Source: Kibdelosporangium persicum (GTDB lineage Bacteria; Actinomycetota; Actinomycetes; Mycobacteriales; Pseudonocardiaceae). Taken from it: a DNA stretch of 64,000 nucleotides. The stretch lies in NCBI RefSeq assembly GCF_013280595.1, contig NZ_JAAATY010000003.1:62001-126000 (forward strand). The letters are read 5' to 3'. The notes beneath the pieces are model-generated. The model saw only the letters and a list, made by a program, of their open reading frames with translations. It was not told the DNA's origin and made no database searches. Position numbers and translations under genes: made by a program. This document shows positions 52,125 through 61,910 of the stretch, in pieces; the first letter of the stretch is position 1; each line of letters opens with the position of its first letter.

Positions 52125-52868
52125 ATGGCTCGGGTGAGTTTCGACGAGGTACGGCGGGACTGGACGACGCTCGGCGAGCAGGATCCGCTCTGGGCGGTGC
52201 ACATGGCGCCGGACAAGCGCGGCGGCAAGTGGGACGTCGACCAGTTCCTCGACCTGGGTCGTGCGGACGTGGCCAGGGCGCGGGCCTGGCTCGGCCGCCT
52301 CGCCCTGCCGGTCACGTGGAAACGGGTGCTGGACTTCGGCTGCGGCGCCGGCCGGCTGTCACAGGCACTGGCCGAGTACGCCGACGAGGTGACGGGCGTC
52401 GACGTGTCCGAGCCGATGCTCGACACCGCCCGCAGGCTCGACCGGACGGCTGGGAAGTGCCGGTTCGTGCACAACGACAGCCCTGATCTGAGCCAGTTCG
52501 ACGACGGGTACTTCGACCTGGTCTACACCGAACTCGTGCTGCAACACCTGCCCGCCGACCTGATCGACCGGTATCTGGCCGAGTTCATGCGTGTGCTGAA
52601 TTCCGGCGGCGTCGGCGTGCTCCAGTGCACCACTCGTCCATTGTGGACTGTCAAGGGCACGTTGTGGCGGTTCGCCCCATACCGGCTGCTCGCGCTGGGA
52701 CAGCGGGTTGTGTTGCGTTATCCCGCTCCCATGCGGATGACAGCCGTGTCGCCGCACCATTTCAGATCGGTGATCGCCGCGCATGGCGGCGAGGTCGTGG
52801 ACAGCAGGACCGAGGACATCCCGGAGGCACACTGGCAGTCGACACGATATGTCGTACGCAAGGGTTAA
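52125..52868 (+). CDS. class I SAM-dependent methyltransferase
   Basis: A 247-residue methyltransferase. SAM motif I is VLDFGCGAGRLSQALAEYA, followed by VDVSEPMLDTARR and a post-motif YTELVLQHLPADLIDRYLAE, all typical of methyltransferase_11/25-type enzymes. The GTG at 52134, with AGGATGG before it, is an alternative to the ATG at 52125. It is followed by, and perhaps overlaps, the AftD-like gene. It may methylate a wall sugar or lipid carrier; inferred from the neighbours only. Confidence 0.85.
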   Translation: MARVSFDEVRRDWTTLGEQDPLWAVHMAPDKRGGKWDVDQFLDLGRADVARARAWLGRLALPVTWKRVLDFGCGAGRLSQALAEYADEVTGVDVSEPMLDTARRLDRTAGKCRFVHNDSPDLSQFDDGYFDLVYTELVLQHLPADLIDRYLAEFMRVLNSGGVGVLQCTTRPLWTVKGTLWRFAPYRLLALGQRVVLRYPAPMRMTAVSPHHFRSVIAAHGGEVVDSRTEDIPEAHWQSTRYVVRKG

Positions 52869-55800
52869 TGTCATCGGCGTGCCGACCAAGCTGCGGAGCC
52901 CCACCCCCTGGGTGATGCTCGGCCTCACCCTGGTCTCGTTCCTGCAGCGGCCCGGCCGGACCACTTTCGACACCAAGCTCGACCTCGCGGTCGACCCGCT
53001 CGCGTTCCTCGGCCGCGCACTGCATCTGTGGAATCCGGAGGCGACCGGCGGCGAGCTGCAGAACCAGGCGTACGGCTACCTCTTCCCGATGGGGCCGTAC
53101 TTCGCGGCGTGCCAGCTGCTCGGAGTCCCGCCGTGGATCGCACAGCGGCTGTGGTGCGCCTTGTTGCTGTGCCTGGCGTTCTACGGTGTTCTGGCCATCG
53201 CGCGCACGCTGAGGATCGGGAATCAGCCCGCGCAGTACACCGGTGCGGTGGCGTACGCGCTCGCGCCGCGCATGCTCACCGAGATCGGCCCGCTGTCCGC
53301 GGAGATGCTCGCGCCGACGATGTTGCCGTGGGTGCTTCTCCCGCTGGTCAAGGCGAACCGAATCGGTTCACCCAGACGCGCCGCCGGTCTGTCCGGGCTC
53401 GCCGTGCTGTGCATCGGCGGCATCAACGGCGCCGTCGTGATCCTGGTGCTGGTGCTGCCCGCTTTGTGGCTGCTCACCAGGGAATGGACGAGGCAGCACG
53501 GCAAACTGGTGCTCTGGTGGATCGGTTCGGTCACGGCGGCCGTGCTCTGGTGGTTCCTGCCGCTGACACTGCTCGGCCAGTACAGCCTGCCGTTCGTCGA
53601 CTACGTCGAATCGGCCACGAACACCACGTCGCCGATGTCGCTGTTCCAGGCGATGCGCGGGACCAACCAGTGGGTGGCCTACGTCGTGCAAGGCAGTCCG
53701 TGGTGGCCGTCGGGCTTCATGCTGGTCGACAACCCGGTGCTGATGCTGGCGACCGGACTGGTCGCGGCGATCGGCCTGGCCGGTCTGGTCCGGCGAGGGC
53801 TGCCCGAACGCCGGTTCATCACGATCGGCGTGATCACCACGGTCACGTTCCTGACCATCGGTTACGTCGGCTCGCTGGACAGCCCGTTGTCCGAGACCGT
53901 CCGGCAGTTGCTCGACGGCCCGCTCGCGCCGTTGCGCAACGTGCACAAGTTCGAACCCGGGTTGCGCCTGCCGTTGATGCTGGCGTTCATGCACGCGGTG
54001 TCCCGGCTCGGCGAGGCGCGGGCGCCGGCCCGGGCCAGGCTGTCCGCCGGTATCGCGCTGGTGCTCGTGATGGCCGCGCCGGCATGGCTTTTCACGCTCC
54101 GTCCCGGTCCCGGCTGGACGGACGTGCCGGGCTACTGGCGCCAGGCGATGACGTGGCTGGGCGAGAACGATCCCCAGGCCCGCACGCTTCTGGTGCCCGG
54201 CACGGGGTTCGGCGAGTACACGTGGGGCAGGACGGTCGACGAACCCGCGCAAGCGCTCGCTCGGTCACCGTGGGCGTTGCGCAGCCAGATCCCGTTGGGG
54301 TCCGAGGGCAACACCCGGATCATGGACGCGGTCGAGGACGTGTTGGCCGACGGCCGCGGTTCGGCGGGCCTGGCCGACTTCCTGGCCCGGTCTGGGCACA
54401 GATTCCTGTTGCTGCGCAACGACATCGACCGGGCGGCCACGGGCGCGCCGCCGGTCACGATGATGCGCGACGCGCTGGCCCGCTCGCCGGGGATCGACCG
54501 CGTCATGACGTTCGGCCCGGACGTCGCCGCGCGTGACCAGGCCGGTGTGGCCTCGGTGGACCTGGACGCGCCGCCGGGCAAGGCGATCGAGATCTACGAG
54601 GTCAAGCGGCCGGTCGCGCGGGCGGTGGCGACCAACCTGACCGATGTCGCGACCGTGAGCGGCGGCCCGGAGTCGTTGTTGCCGCTGCTGGATTCCGGTG
54701 TGCTGGCGCGGGACCGGCCGACCGTGCTGGCCGGTGACAGCACCGCACCGACCGGCCAGGACTGGTTGGTGACCGACGGGCTGCGGCACCGGGAGCGCAA
54801 CGTCGGCCGGGCGCGGGACAACCTGAGCCAGACGCTGGCCGCGGATGAGGAACCGCGGCAGAGCCGGCCGGCGACCGACATCCTGCCGTTCCATGGTCTG
54901 GAGCATCAGACAGTCGCGGCGTACCGCGGTATCCGCGGGGTGACAGCGTCCACTTCGGCCGGTTACGCGGACTCGGTCCGCCCGTCGGACCCGTCGTCGA
55001 TGCCGTTCGCCGCGGTCGACGGTGATCCGTACTCCGCCTGGCAGTCCTCGACGATCTTCGGCCCGGCCGGGCAATGGCTGGAGGTCGACCTCGACACGCC
55101 TCGCGTGGTCGAGCAGGTGGAGATGCGGATCGTGGACGACGAACGGGTCGGCTGGCCGGTCGCGCGGATCCGGATCGCGACGGATTCGGGGTCGCGGGAC
55201 CACGACGTGGCCCGGGGCGGTGCGCCGCAGAAGTTCACCGTGGCGCCGGGGCTGACCAGCAAGGTGCGGGTGACGGTGCTGTCGGTGGCGGCCGGCCGGG
55301 ACACCGGCGGTGTCGGTATCGCCGAACTCGCCGTGCCCGGGGTGACCGCGCAGCGCGCCTTGCAGGTGCCGACGGACTTCGCGCCGAATCCCGGCCAGCG
55401 AGCCAGTTTCGTGTTCACCCGGGGGCCTCAGCCGCGTTACGCCTGTGCCGCGATGCAACGGGAACAGCGCTGCGATTCTGCGCTGACCAGGCTCGGTGAG
55501 GAGCCGGACGGCATCCATCGGCTGTTCCGTACGCGCGAGGCGGGCAACTATCGTCTCGAAGGGACAGTCCTGCCCGCGGCCGGCGGGAAGATCCCGATCG
55601 CCTCGGCGGCCACCGGATCCACCCAGCTGGCCGGTGACCCGGCCGCAGCGCCGCTCGCCGCGGTCGACGGCAACGCGGGGACGACGTGGATCGCCGACTA
55701 CACCGACGAGACACCGACGCTGCAACTGGCCTGGCAGGGTGCCAGGACTGTCACCGGGCTCCGGCTGACGACCTCGGCCACGTCGGGCGCTTCCCGGCCG

Positions 55801-57171
55801 GCCGAGGTGGTGGTCAGGACACCGGCGGGCAACCGCACGGCACAGGTCTTCTCGGACGGCTCGGTGACGTTCGCCCCGGTGACCACCGACCGGCTGACCG
55901 TCCAGATCACCAGGACCGAAGCCCCGGCCGGCCGGGTGCCGGGTCCCGCGGGCATCAGCGAGGTCAAGATCACCGGCGCGGAGGGCGTGTTTCCGCCGAT
56001 CCCGCAGGACACCCGGTTCACCGTGCCGTGCGGCTTCGGCCCGCCGGTCACCGTCGACGGAACCACTTACCAGACAACGGTTTCCGGGACGCTGTCGGAC
56101 ATCGTCAACCACCGGCCGCTGGCGTTGGGCACGTGCCGCGATCTCGCCGAGGGTATCGATCTGCCCGCGCGGGACCATGAGCTGCGCACGGAACGGTCGG
56201 AATCCTTCGTGGTGCAGGACGTCCGGCTGTTGCCGAACACTCCCGCGGCCCCGGCCGCCCGGCAACGGCCGGTGGACGTCGTCGAATGGAACGTCACCCA
56301 GCGGGAACTGCGGGTCGGCGCGGGTGAGACCGCGGTGATCAGCGTCCCGGAGAACGCGAACGACGGCTGGGTGGCCACAGTGGACGGCAAGCCGCTCGCC
56401 CGTACGCGGATCGACGGCTGGCAACAGGCATGGGTTCTCCCGGCGGGCGCCGAGGCGACGGTCAGCCTGCGGTTCGAGCCGGACGTGCCCTACCGGCAAC
56501 GGTTACTGATCGGCGCCGTGGCGGCGGGCCTGCTGCTGGTGATCACGGTCCTGCCGGTGCGGCGCCGGGTGCGGATCAGCACCGAGCCGGGCGGCGAACA
56601 GTGGGTCGCGGTGACACTCGTGGTGTTGCTGGCCGCGCTGGGCGGGATTCTCGCGGTGGTCCTGCTCATCGCCAGCCTGCTGGTGCAGGCGGTGTTCCGG
56701 CGTAAGGTGCTGGTCTCCGGAATTCTCGCTGTCGGCGGCATGGCGGTGGCGACGGTCGTCTCGGTCATCGGCCGGTTGCAGGGCGAGGGCCAGGCGTGGG
56801 CGTACGGACCCGTCGCGCAGGCGGCGATCCTGGTGTCGCTGGCGACCGTGGTGTCAGCGTGTGTCGACTGGTTCGATCCGCGCCCGGAACTCGATGAGGG
56901 CACCGAAGCAGGCCAGGGCGGCGGTCGCGGCAACGGCGCCCGAGACGACCTGCGTCAGCGACCCGTGCCACCACCCCAGCACCACCGTGATCTCGGTGGC
57001 CACGGCCAGCCACGTCAGCAGGGTCGACCGCCGGTCCGCGCTGGCGATGCGGGAGTACAGCAGGAGCTGCACCAACGAGAGCAACGACCCGACCAACGCG
57101 AACGGCCACACGGGAATGGAGCTGGAGGCGTACGCCGCTCCCCCGATCAACGCCACGACCGTCGGTCCTAG
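52849..57171 (+). CDS. AftD-like alpha-(1->3)-arabinofuranosyltransferase with discoidin-like domains
   Basis: About 1440 residues as read. Residues ~15-430 are GT-C membrane helices; the first loop has the acidic motif TTFDTKLDLAVDP. Later come two F5/8 type C-like (carbohydrate-binding) modules, near VDGDPYSAWQSSTIFGPAG and VDGNAGTTWIADYTDE, then terminal helices (LLIGAVAAGLLLVITVLPV onward). This layout matches mycobacterial AftD (Rv0236c), which puts alpha-1,3 Araf branches on arabinogalactan/LAM. The last ~105 residues (from ~56854) are low-complexity and overlap the flippase gene on the other strand, so the true C-terminus may have lost its stop. The start could be GTG 52879. Confidence 0.82.
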   Translation: MSYARVNVIGVPTKLRSPTPWVMLGLTLVSFLQRPGRTTFDTKLDLAVDPLAFLGRALHLWNPEATGGELQNQAYGYLFPMGPYFAACQLLGVPPWIAQRLWCALLLCLAFYGVLAIARTLRIGNQPAQYTGAVAYALAPRMLTEIGPLSAEMLAPTMLPWVLLPLVKANRIGSPRRAAGLSGLAVLCIGGINGAVVILVLVLPALWLLTREWTRQHGKLVLWWIGSVTAAVLWWFLPLTLLGQYSLPFVDYVESATNTTSPMSLFQAMRGTNQWVAYVVQGSPWWPSGFMLVDNPVLMLATGLVAAIGLAGLVRRGLPERRFITIGVITTVTFLTIGYVGSLDSPLSETVRQLLDGPLAPLRNVHKFEPGLRLPLMLAFMHAVSRLGEARAPARARLSAGIALVLVMAAPAWLFTLRPGPGWTDVPGYWRQAMTWLGENDPQARTLLVPGTGFGEYTWGRTVDEPAQALARSPWALRSQIPLGSEGNTRIMDAVEDVLADGRGSAGLADFLARSGHRFLLLRNDIDRAATGAPPVTMMRDALARSPGIDRVMTFGPDVAARDQAGVASVDLDAPPGKAIEIYEVKRPVARAVATNLTDVATVSGGPESLLPLLDSGVLARDRPTVLAGDSTAPTGQDWLVTDGLRHRERNVGRARDNLSQTLAADEEPRQSRPATDILPFHGLEHQTVAAYRGIRGVTASTSAGYADSVRPSDPSSMPFAAVDGDPYSAWQSSTIFGPAGQWLEVDLDTPRVVEQVEMRIVDDERVGWPVARIRIATDSGSRDHDVARGGAPQKFTVAPGLTSKVRVTVLSVAAGRDTGGVGIAELAVPGVTAQRALQVPTDFAPNPGQRASFVFTRGPQPRYACAAMQREQRCDSALTRLGEEPDGIHRLFRTREAGNYRLEGTVLPAAGGKIPIASAATGSTQLAGDPAAAPLAAVDGNAGTTWIADYTDETPTLQLAWQGARTVTGLRLTTSATSGASRPAEVVVRTPAGNRTAQVFSDGSVTFAPVTTDRLTVQITRTEAPAGRVPGPAGISEVKITGAEGVFPPIPQDTRFTVPCGFGPPVTVDGTTYQTTVSGTLSDIVNHRPLALGTCRDLAEGIDLPARDHELRTERSESFVVQDVRLLPNTPAAPAARQRPVDVVEWNVTQRELRVGAGETAVISVPENANDGWVATVDGKPLARTRIDGWQQAWVLPAGAEATVSLRFEPDVPYRQRLLIGAVAAGLLLVITVLPVRRRVRISTEPGGEQWVAVTLVVLLAALGGILAVVLLIASLLVQAVFRRKVLVSGILAVGGMAVATVVSVIGRLQGEGQAWAYGPVAQAAILVSLATVVSACVDWFDPRPELDEGTEAGQGGGRGNGARDDLRQRPVPPPQHHRDLGGHGQPRQQGRPPVRAGDAGVQQELHQREQRPDQRERPHGNGAGGVRRSPDQRHDRRS

Positions 57172-58059
57172 GACGGCGCAGCCGATCACGACCAGGGAGT
57201 CGACCGCGGCGACGATCGCCAGGGCCTTGGGCACCAGCCTGCGCCGGACTTCCTCGTCGGCCAGCTTCGGCAGGACGACGACCGCGATCGCGTACGGCAG
57301 CCAGTAGGCGATCTTCGTGACGACTGAGCCGACCGCGTACTCACCTGCCTGGTGGGCCGGGAGGCTGTGCCGCGCCAGCACCAGGTCCAGGTTCACCAGG
57401 AGCACCAGGGCCAGCAGGGCCTGGACCGCGTGCAGGACTTCGGTGACGTGACCGGTTCCCCGGCGGCCCGGCAGCGGCCTGCCGCAGATCAGCCAGCCCG
57501 AGAGGGCCACCGTGGACGCCCCGATCGCGGCCCCCGCGAAGGCTCCCGCCGGGGTGCGGAAGACGACCAGGCCGGTGAGGGTCCCGCCGACGCGGCCGAC
57601 GCCTTCGAGCGCGATCAGCCTGGCCATCAGGCCGAACCGTTCGGTGCCCTGCAGGATTCCGTAGCAGAGTCCGACGAGGGTGATCGGTGCCAGTGCCAAG
57701 GCCAGGAAGATGACCGTCCACGGGGTGGTGATGTGCAACAGGGCCATCAGCAGGGGCGAGGCGGCGAGCGCGGTTGCCGCGATGGTGCCGCTGGTCAGCA
57801 GGCCCAGCGTGACGAGCCGGCCCCGGTCCTGCTCCGGGTGTTTGGCGACCTTGAGGGCGACCACGGTCTGCAGCCCCATGGCGGGCACCGCCCCGATCAC
57901 CAGGACCGCTGTGAGGGAACCGAATTCGCCGAAGGTCGCCGGGGGCAGCAGGCGGGCCGCGATCACCGTCATCAGGTAGCTCGCCATGTTCGTGCCCGCG
58001 AACGCCACGGCCACGTACAACGCGTCCGTCCGAGTCCTGGCTGACAGGCCGCTGGCCAT
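56854..58059 (-). CDS. MOP-superfamily polysaccharide flippase (O-antigen/teichuronate type)
   Basis: A 401-residue membrane protein with about 12 hydrophobic segments, opening YVAVAFAGTNMASYLMTVIA and including ARLLPPATFGEFGSLTAVLV, characteristic of Wzx/MurJ-like lipid-linked sugar flippases. ATG at 58059 with AAAGGGGAG before it. The first ~296 bp upstream are non-coding and shared with a divergent GT-C-like gene. Its 3' 318 bp lie antisense to the end of the AftD-like frame. Probably moves a lipid-linked glycan for the wall locus; the cargo is unproven. Confidence 0.88.
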   Translation of the reverse strand: MASGLSARTRTDALYVAVAFAGTNMASYLMTVIAARLLPPATFGEFGSLTAVLVIGAVPAMGLQTVVALKVAKHPEQDRGRLVTLGLLTSGTIAATALAASPLLMALLHITTPWTVIFLALALAPITLVGLCYGILQGTERFGLMARLIALEGVGRVGGTLTGLVVFRTPAGAFAGAAIGASTVALSGWLICGRPLPGRRGTGHVTEVLHAVQALLALVLLVNLDLVLARHSLPAHQAGEYAVGSVVTKIAYWLPYAIAVVVLPKLADEEVRRRLVPKALAIVAAVDSLVVIGCAVLGPTVVALIGGAAYASSSIPVWPFALVGSLLSLVQLLLYSRIASADRRSTLLTWLAVATEITVVLGWWHGSLTQVVSGAVAATAALACFGALIEFRARIEPVDTR

Positions 58060-58355
58060 GGACTCCCCTTTGCTACCGGCGGGTAGTACTCCGGGGACTA
58101 TAACTCCCGGGACGCGTGCACGCCGGGTACCTGTTCTGGCGTACATGGCTTCTTGTGCCGGGCGCCAACGGCCTCATCGCAACCGATGGCGGTGCTTCCG
58201 GTTGGTCTTCCAGCGTTCCGGCAAGATGTCCCGCCGACGGGCAGGCCGCCGAGAGCCTTCGTCCCTCGCTGTTCGTTGCCGGTTCGACATCTGGGGGCGC
58301 GTGTCCCTGGCCGATAATGGATCGCCTCAGTGGCGGGTTGGAGAGAGTGGGTGGG

Positions 58356-60032
58356 ATGCGGCGGTATGCGGTGCCCGGCGTGTCCGCCGTGCTCGCGCTC
58401 CTCGTGCTCATGCCGGTGCTCGGGCGCGGTTTTGTTCTGAACTACGACATGGTTTTCGCGCCGCGTCAGCCGCTTGTTCCCGACAGCCTCGGCCTGGGGA
58501 CGTCGGTGGCCAGGTCCGTGCCCGCGGACGCGGTGATGGCTGTGCTCACGTCCGTCGTTCCCGGTGACGTCCTGCAGAAGGTCATTCTGTTTCTGATCCT
58601 CTTTCTGGGGTCCTGGGGCGCGGGCAGGCTCGTCCCCACCGAGTCCGAGGCCGTCCGGGTGGTCGCGGCCGTCTGGTATGGGTGGAGTGCATATCTGGCT
58701 GAGCGGTTGCTCATGGGGCATTGGGCATTGCTTGTCGCGTATGCCTGTCTGCCCTGGGTCGCCGCCGCGGCCCTGGCCATGCGGCGTACGGAGCCGCGGG
58801 CGTTCGCGAAGGTCATCGTGGCGTGCGCACCAGCGTGCATTACGCCGACCGGCGGCCTGCTCGCCGTTGTGCTGGCCGTGGTGTGTGCGGGCAAGCAAGC
58901 GTTTGTCATCACCGTGCCGGCCGCCGTCCTGCTGAACCTGCCGTGGATTCTCCCGTCCGTCCTGCGGCCCGGCGGAACACTGTCCAGTCCGGACGGTGTG
59001 GACGCGTTCGCCGCGCGGGCCGAGAACTGGGCGACCCCGGTGCTGAGCGTGCTCGGCACGGGCGGCATCTGGAACGCGGAGGTCACGCCGGACAGCCGGG
59101 CCATGCCGCTGATTCCGGTCTTTGTCCTGTTCTCCCTGGTGGTCGCGTTCGTGGGGTTGCGTTCTCTCGCGGCCCGTTGGGGTTTGGCGCCCACCTTGTC
59201 GTTGGTCCTGCTCGGGGTGGCCGGTGTGGTGCTCGCGGTGTTCACGACGTTGCCGGGCGGCGATGACGTGATGCGGTGGGCGGTCACGCACATTCCTGGT
59301 GCCGGGCTGCTGCGGGACTCGCAGAAATGGGTGGCGTGGTGGGCTTTGCCGTTGGCGGCCGGGTTCGCGCTGGGCGTCCAGGCGGCCAGCAAGTATCTGT
59401 CCAACCAGGCCGGTCTGATCGTCGTCGCCACGCTCATGCCCGTTTTGACCATGCCGGATCTGGCCTGGGGCGCGTTCCAGCGACTGGAGACGGTGAAGTA
59501 TCCCGCCGACTGGCAGGAGGTCCGTTCCCTGCTCGGCGAGGACCAGCAGTCGGGCGACGTGCTGACGTTGCCGTTGTCGGCGTTCCGGCAGTTCCCGTGG
59601 AACGACAACCGGACGCAACTGGACCCGGCGCCAAGGATTCTGCCGCGCACCACCGTGATCGACGACGTCGTCGCGGTCAACGGCCGTCCCGTCGCAGGTG
59701 AGGACCGGCGCGTCGCGGAGATTCGCCGGACGGTGGAGACCAACGGCAACCTCGCCACGCTCGGCATCGGGTGGGTCCTGGTGGAACACCGCACTCCGGG
59801 CCGGGTCGACCCGGCCGTGCTCGAGCGGCTGCGGCTCGAGTACACCGGTCCGTGGCTGAGCCTGTACCGGGTGCCGGGAATGATCGCGCGGTCCCCGGCA
59901 GGCGCGCCGGCTTTGCCCGTGGTGGCAGCGGATTGCGTGGTTCTGGCCATGATCGGCGGCGCGCTATTGTGGCTTGTGTTACCAGCCGGTAGATTCATTC
60001 GGCGAAGCCGGTCACGAACAGCCGAGGAGTGA
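58356..60032 (+). CDS. GT-C-like polytopic membrane protein (Rv0226c-like)
   Basis: A 558-residue protein with about ten transmembrane helices. The first external loop reads FVLNYDMVFAPRQPLVP, with the acidic residue expected in the catalytic loop of GT-C enzymes. A soluble C-terminal domain follows. By size and neighbourhood it resembles mycobacterial Rv0226c, a membrane protein near Rv0236c (AftD). ATG at 58356 with GGAGAG upstream. No donor known; lipid-linked sugar is likely. Confidence 0.75.
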   Translation: MRRYAVPGVSAVLALLVLMPVLGRGFVLNYDMVFAPRQPLVPDSLGLGTSVARSVPADAVMAVLTSVVPGDVLQKVILFLILFLGSWGAGRLVPTESEAVRVVAAVWYGWSAYLAERLLMGHWALLVAYACLPWVAAAALAMRRTEPRAFAKVIVACAPACITPTGGLLAVVLAVVCAGKQAFVITVPAAVLLNLPWILPSVLRPGGTLSSPDGVDAFAARAENWATPVLSVLGTGGIWNAEVTPDSRAMPLIPVFVLFSLVVAFVGLRSLAARWGLAPTLSLVLLGVAGVVLAVFTTLPGGDDVMRWAVTHIPGAGLLRDSQKWVAWWALPLAAGFALGVQAASKYLSNQAGLIVVATLMPVLTMPDLAWGAFQRLETVKYPADWQEVRSLLGEDQQSGDVLTLPLSAFRQFPWNDNRTQLDPAPRILPRTTVIDDVVAVNGRPVAGEDRRVAEIRRTVETNGNLATLGIGWVLVEHRTPGRVDPAVLERLRLEYTGPWLSLYRVPGMIARSPAGAPALPVVAADCVVLAMIGGALLWLVLPAGRFIRRSRSRTAEE

Positions 60033-60036
60033 ACGC

Positions 60037-60204
60037 GTGAGCACACTGATCGCTGCGATCATTGTCGTGGTCGCCGGCCTTGGCCTCGCCACCGGCGGAG
60101 TGTACGTCCTGGTGGAGAACACCAAGCCGGACAGCAACATCCAGTTCGAGAACGCGCCCGCACCGAACAACACCGGCGGCGTTGTCAACTACGGCACCAA
60201 GTAG
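60037..60204 (+). CDS. DUF2613-like small membrane protein, 55 aa
   Basis: A 55-residue protein with one membrane helix (LIAAIIVVVAGLGLATGGVYVLV) and a short external tail ending VVNYGTK, like mycobacterial Rv0236A, a small protein coded beside AftD. GTG at 60037 with GGAGT before it. It is 5 bp after the GT-C-like gene and 1 bp before the next methyltransferase gene, so it is in one operon with them. It may help assemble or localise the arabinosyltransferase (inference). Confidence 0.75.
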   Translation: MSTLIAAIIVVVAGLGLATGGVYVLVENTKPDSNIQFENAPAPNNTGGVVNYGTK

Positions 60205-60205
60205 C

Positions 60206-60934
60206 GTGTCCCGCACCGCGACGCTGGACCGTTCTGTCCGCCTGTTCAAGGCATTCCGCGACGAACAGACCGATCGCGACACGTTCTACCGGCTGCTGGC
60301 CGGCGATTCGGTCCGGCAGGTCGGCGAGTTCGCCCCGCTTGACGGGCGCACCCTGCTGGATGTCGGTGGCGGGCCTGGGTATTTCGCCGACGCGTTCCGC
60401 GCCGCGGGCGCCTGGTACCTCGGTCTGGACCCGGACGTCGGCGAACTGTCCGCCCGGGGCGGTCACCCGTCGGGCATGATCCGGGCCAGTGGCACGCAGT
60501 TGCCTGTTCGAACCGGCTCAGTGGACGTCTGCTATTCGTCGAACGTGCTGGAACACGTGGACAAGCCGCGCAGGATGCTCGACGAGATGGTGCGGGTGAC
60601 CAGGCCCGGTGGCACCGTGTTCCTGTCGTTCACGCCGTGGTTCTCGCCGTGGGGCGGCCATGAGACGTCGCCGTGGCACTTCTTCGGCGGGCACTACGCC
60701 CGGCGGCGCTTCCGGGCCAGGACCGGTCACGAGCCCAAGAACGCCTTCGGGGAAAGCCTTTTCGCCGTGTCCATCGGCCAGGCACTGCGCTGGGCGCGCA
60801 CTCACCCGGACGCCACGCTGGAACGCGCACTGCCCCGCTACCACCCGTGGTGGGCGGCGTGGATCGTGCGCGTTCCCGGTCTTCGTGAGGTGGCGTCCTG
60901 GAACCTGGTGCTGGTGCTCAGAAAGAATGCCTAG
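60206..60934 (+). CDS. SAM-dependent methyltransferase (Rv0224c-like)
   Basis: A 242-residue class I methyltransferase: motif I LLDVGGGPGYFADAFRAAG, acidic loop YLGLDPDVGEL, then VCYSSNVLEHVDKPRRMLD and VTRPGGTVFLSFTPW. By context it parallels Rv0224c of the mycobacterial AftD neighbourhood. GTG at 60206 right after the DUF2613-like stop, co-transcribed. Its 3' end overlaps the DUF3068 gene by 17 bp, tail to tail. Substrate unknown. Confidence 0.85.
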   Translation: MSRTATLDRSVRLFKAFRDEQTDRDTFYRLLAGDSVRQVGEFAPLDGRTLLDVGGGPGYFADAFRAAGAWYLGLDPDVGELSARGGHPSGMIRASGTQLPVRTGSVDVCYSSNVLEHVDKPRRMLDEMVRVTRPGGTVFLSFTPWFSPWGGHETSPWHFFGGHYARRRFRARTGHEPKNAFGESLFAVSIGQALRWARTHPDATLERALPRYHPWWAAWIVRVPGLREVASWNLVLVLRKNA

Positions 60935-61910
60935 GCCGCTGCCTTCCGGTCACCAGCAACAGGATTCCCACCAGCAGTGCCACGCCGCCGACGATCCAGA
61001 GGATCACCGGCAGGCCGGTGAGCAGCCACATTTGGGACGAGTTCTCCTTGGCCGTGGCGACGTTCTTGGCCACGGTGTCCTTGGTGAGCTCCATGGTGCC
61101 GTCGAACACCGTCGTACCCTGCCCCGGGCCTTCGTCCAGGGTGCGCAGTTCCTGCTTGCTCCACTGCTTGGCCTTGATCACCGCGCCGGTGACCGGTTCG
61201 ATCCACAGTGTCCGGTCGACCTCGTAGTACAGGCCCGCCCGCACGGTCGGTTCGGGCTTGCCGATCAGGGAACCGGGCACGGCCCGGGTGTCGATCTGGG
61301 TGGCGGGCGCGGTCTGCCGGAAGCGGTAGACCTCGACGCCGTCGATCTCCTCCTCGCCGTCGAACTTCGCGTCGATCGTCGTGCCCAGCGAGAGGTCGTA
61401 CCACTTGTACGTCTCTTTCCGGGTGTCGAACGGGAACTTGAAGTTCAGGCCGGGGAACTGCGGGGCGCCGCCCGCGGCCTTCTCCCGGTTGCCCTTCTCC
61501 TTCTCCAGGTAGCCGTTGGAGCACGGCGCCACCGCCTGGGCGGTGAACCGGTCAAGGCAGAGCTGGCGGACGGTGCCGTTGACCACGAGCTTGGTGCTGT
61601 CGTCCCGGACCTCGCTGGCCTCGTTCCACGTCACGACATCACCGTTGGGCTTGGACTCCGGTGCGCGCAGGTCACCAGACACGTAGGTCCTCGACGTCAG
61701 GTTGAGGCCGCGGCGGATCTCCGGCCGGGCGGTCGGTCCCTCCGGGACGTAGACCAGCGCGGTGACGCCACTGCCCTGCGCGACCGACATGGTGTCCGGA
61801 TTCTGGGGGATCTTCGCCAAAGCCGGGTACGCGTAGAACCGCAGCAGCAAACCACCGGCGATACAGAACACGCCCAACCCGATGAGGGTCAGGCTCACAG
61901 CGCGTCGCAC
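60918..61910 (-). CDS. DUF3068 membrane-anchored protein (Rv0227c-like)
   Basis: A 330-residue protein with one helix at each end (AVSLTLIGLGVFCIAGGLLL and MWLLTGLPVILWIVGGVALL) and a large external domain between them (~30-300) with two cysteines (LCLDRF, PCSNGY). This is the DUF3068 layout of Rv0227c, near AftD in mycobacteria. The GTG at 61910 has AGGAGG in ideal position. It overlaps the GT4 stop by 16 bp, so it follows in the same operon. Probable envelope function, unproven. Confidence 0.85.
   Translation of the reverse strand: MRRAVSLTLIGLGVFCIAGGLLLRFYAYPALAKIPQNPDTMSVAQGSGVTALVYVPEGPTARPEIRRGLNLTSRTYVSGDLRAPESKPNGDVVTWNEASEVRDDSTKLVVNGTVRQLCLDRFTAQAVAPCSNGYLEKEKGNREKAAGGAPQFPGLNFKFPFDTRKETYKWYDLSLGTTIDAKFDGEEEIDGVEVYRFRQTAPATQIDTRAVPGSLIGKPEPTVRAGLYYEVDRTLWIEPVTGAVIKAKQWSKQELRTLDEGPGQGTTVFDGTMELTKDTVAKNVATAKENSSQMWLLTGLPVILWIVGGVALLVGILLLVTGRQRPRHSF

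Noticed and set aside
54265-56499. 744-codon minus-strand frame opposite the AftD-like gene
   Set aside because: Composition is His/Arg/Gly-rich, with no domains; the plus strand carries discoidin-like modules and membrane helices.
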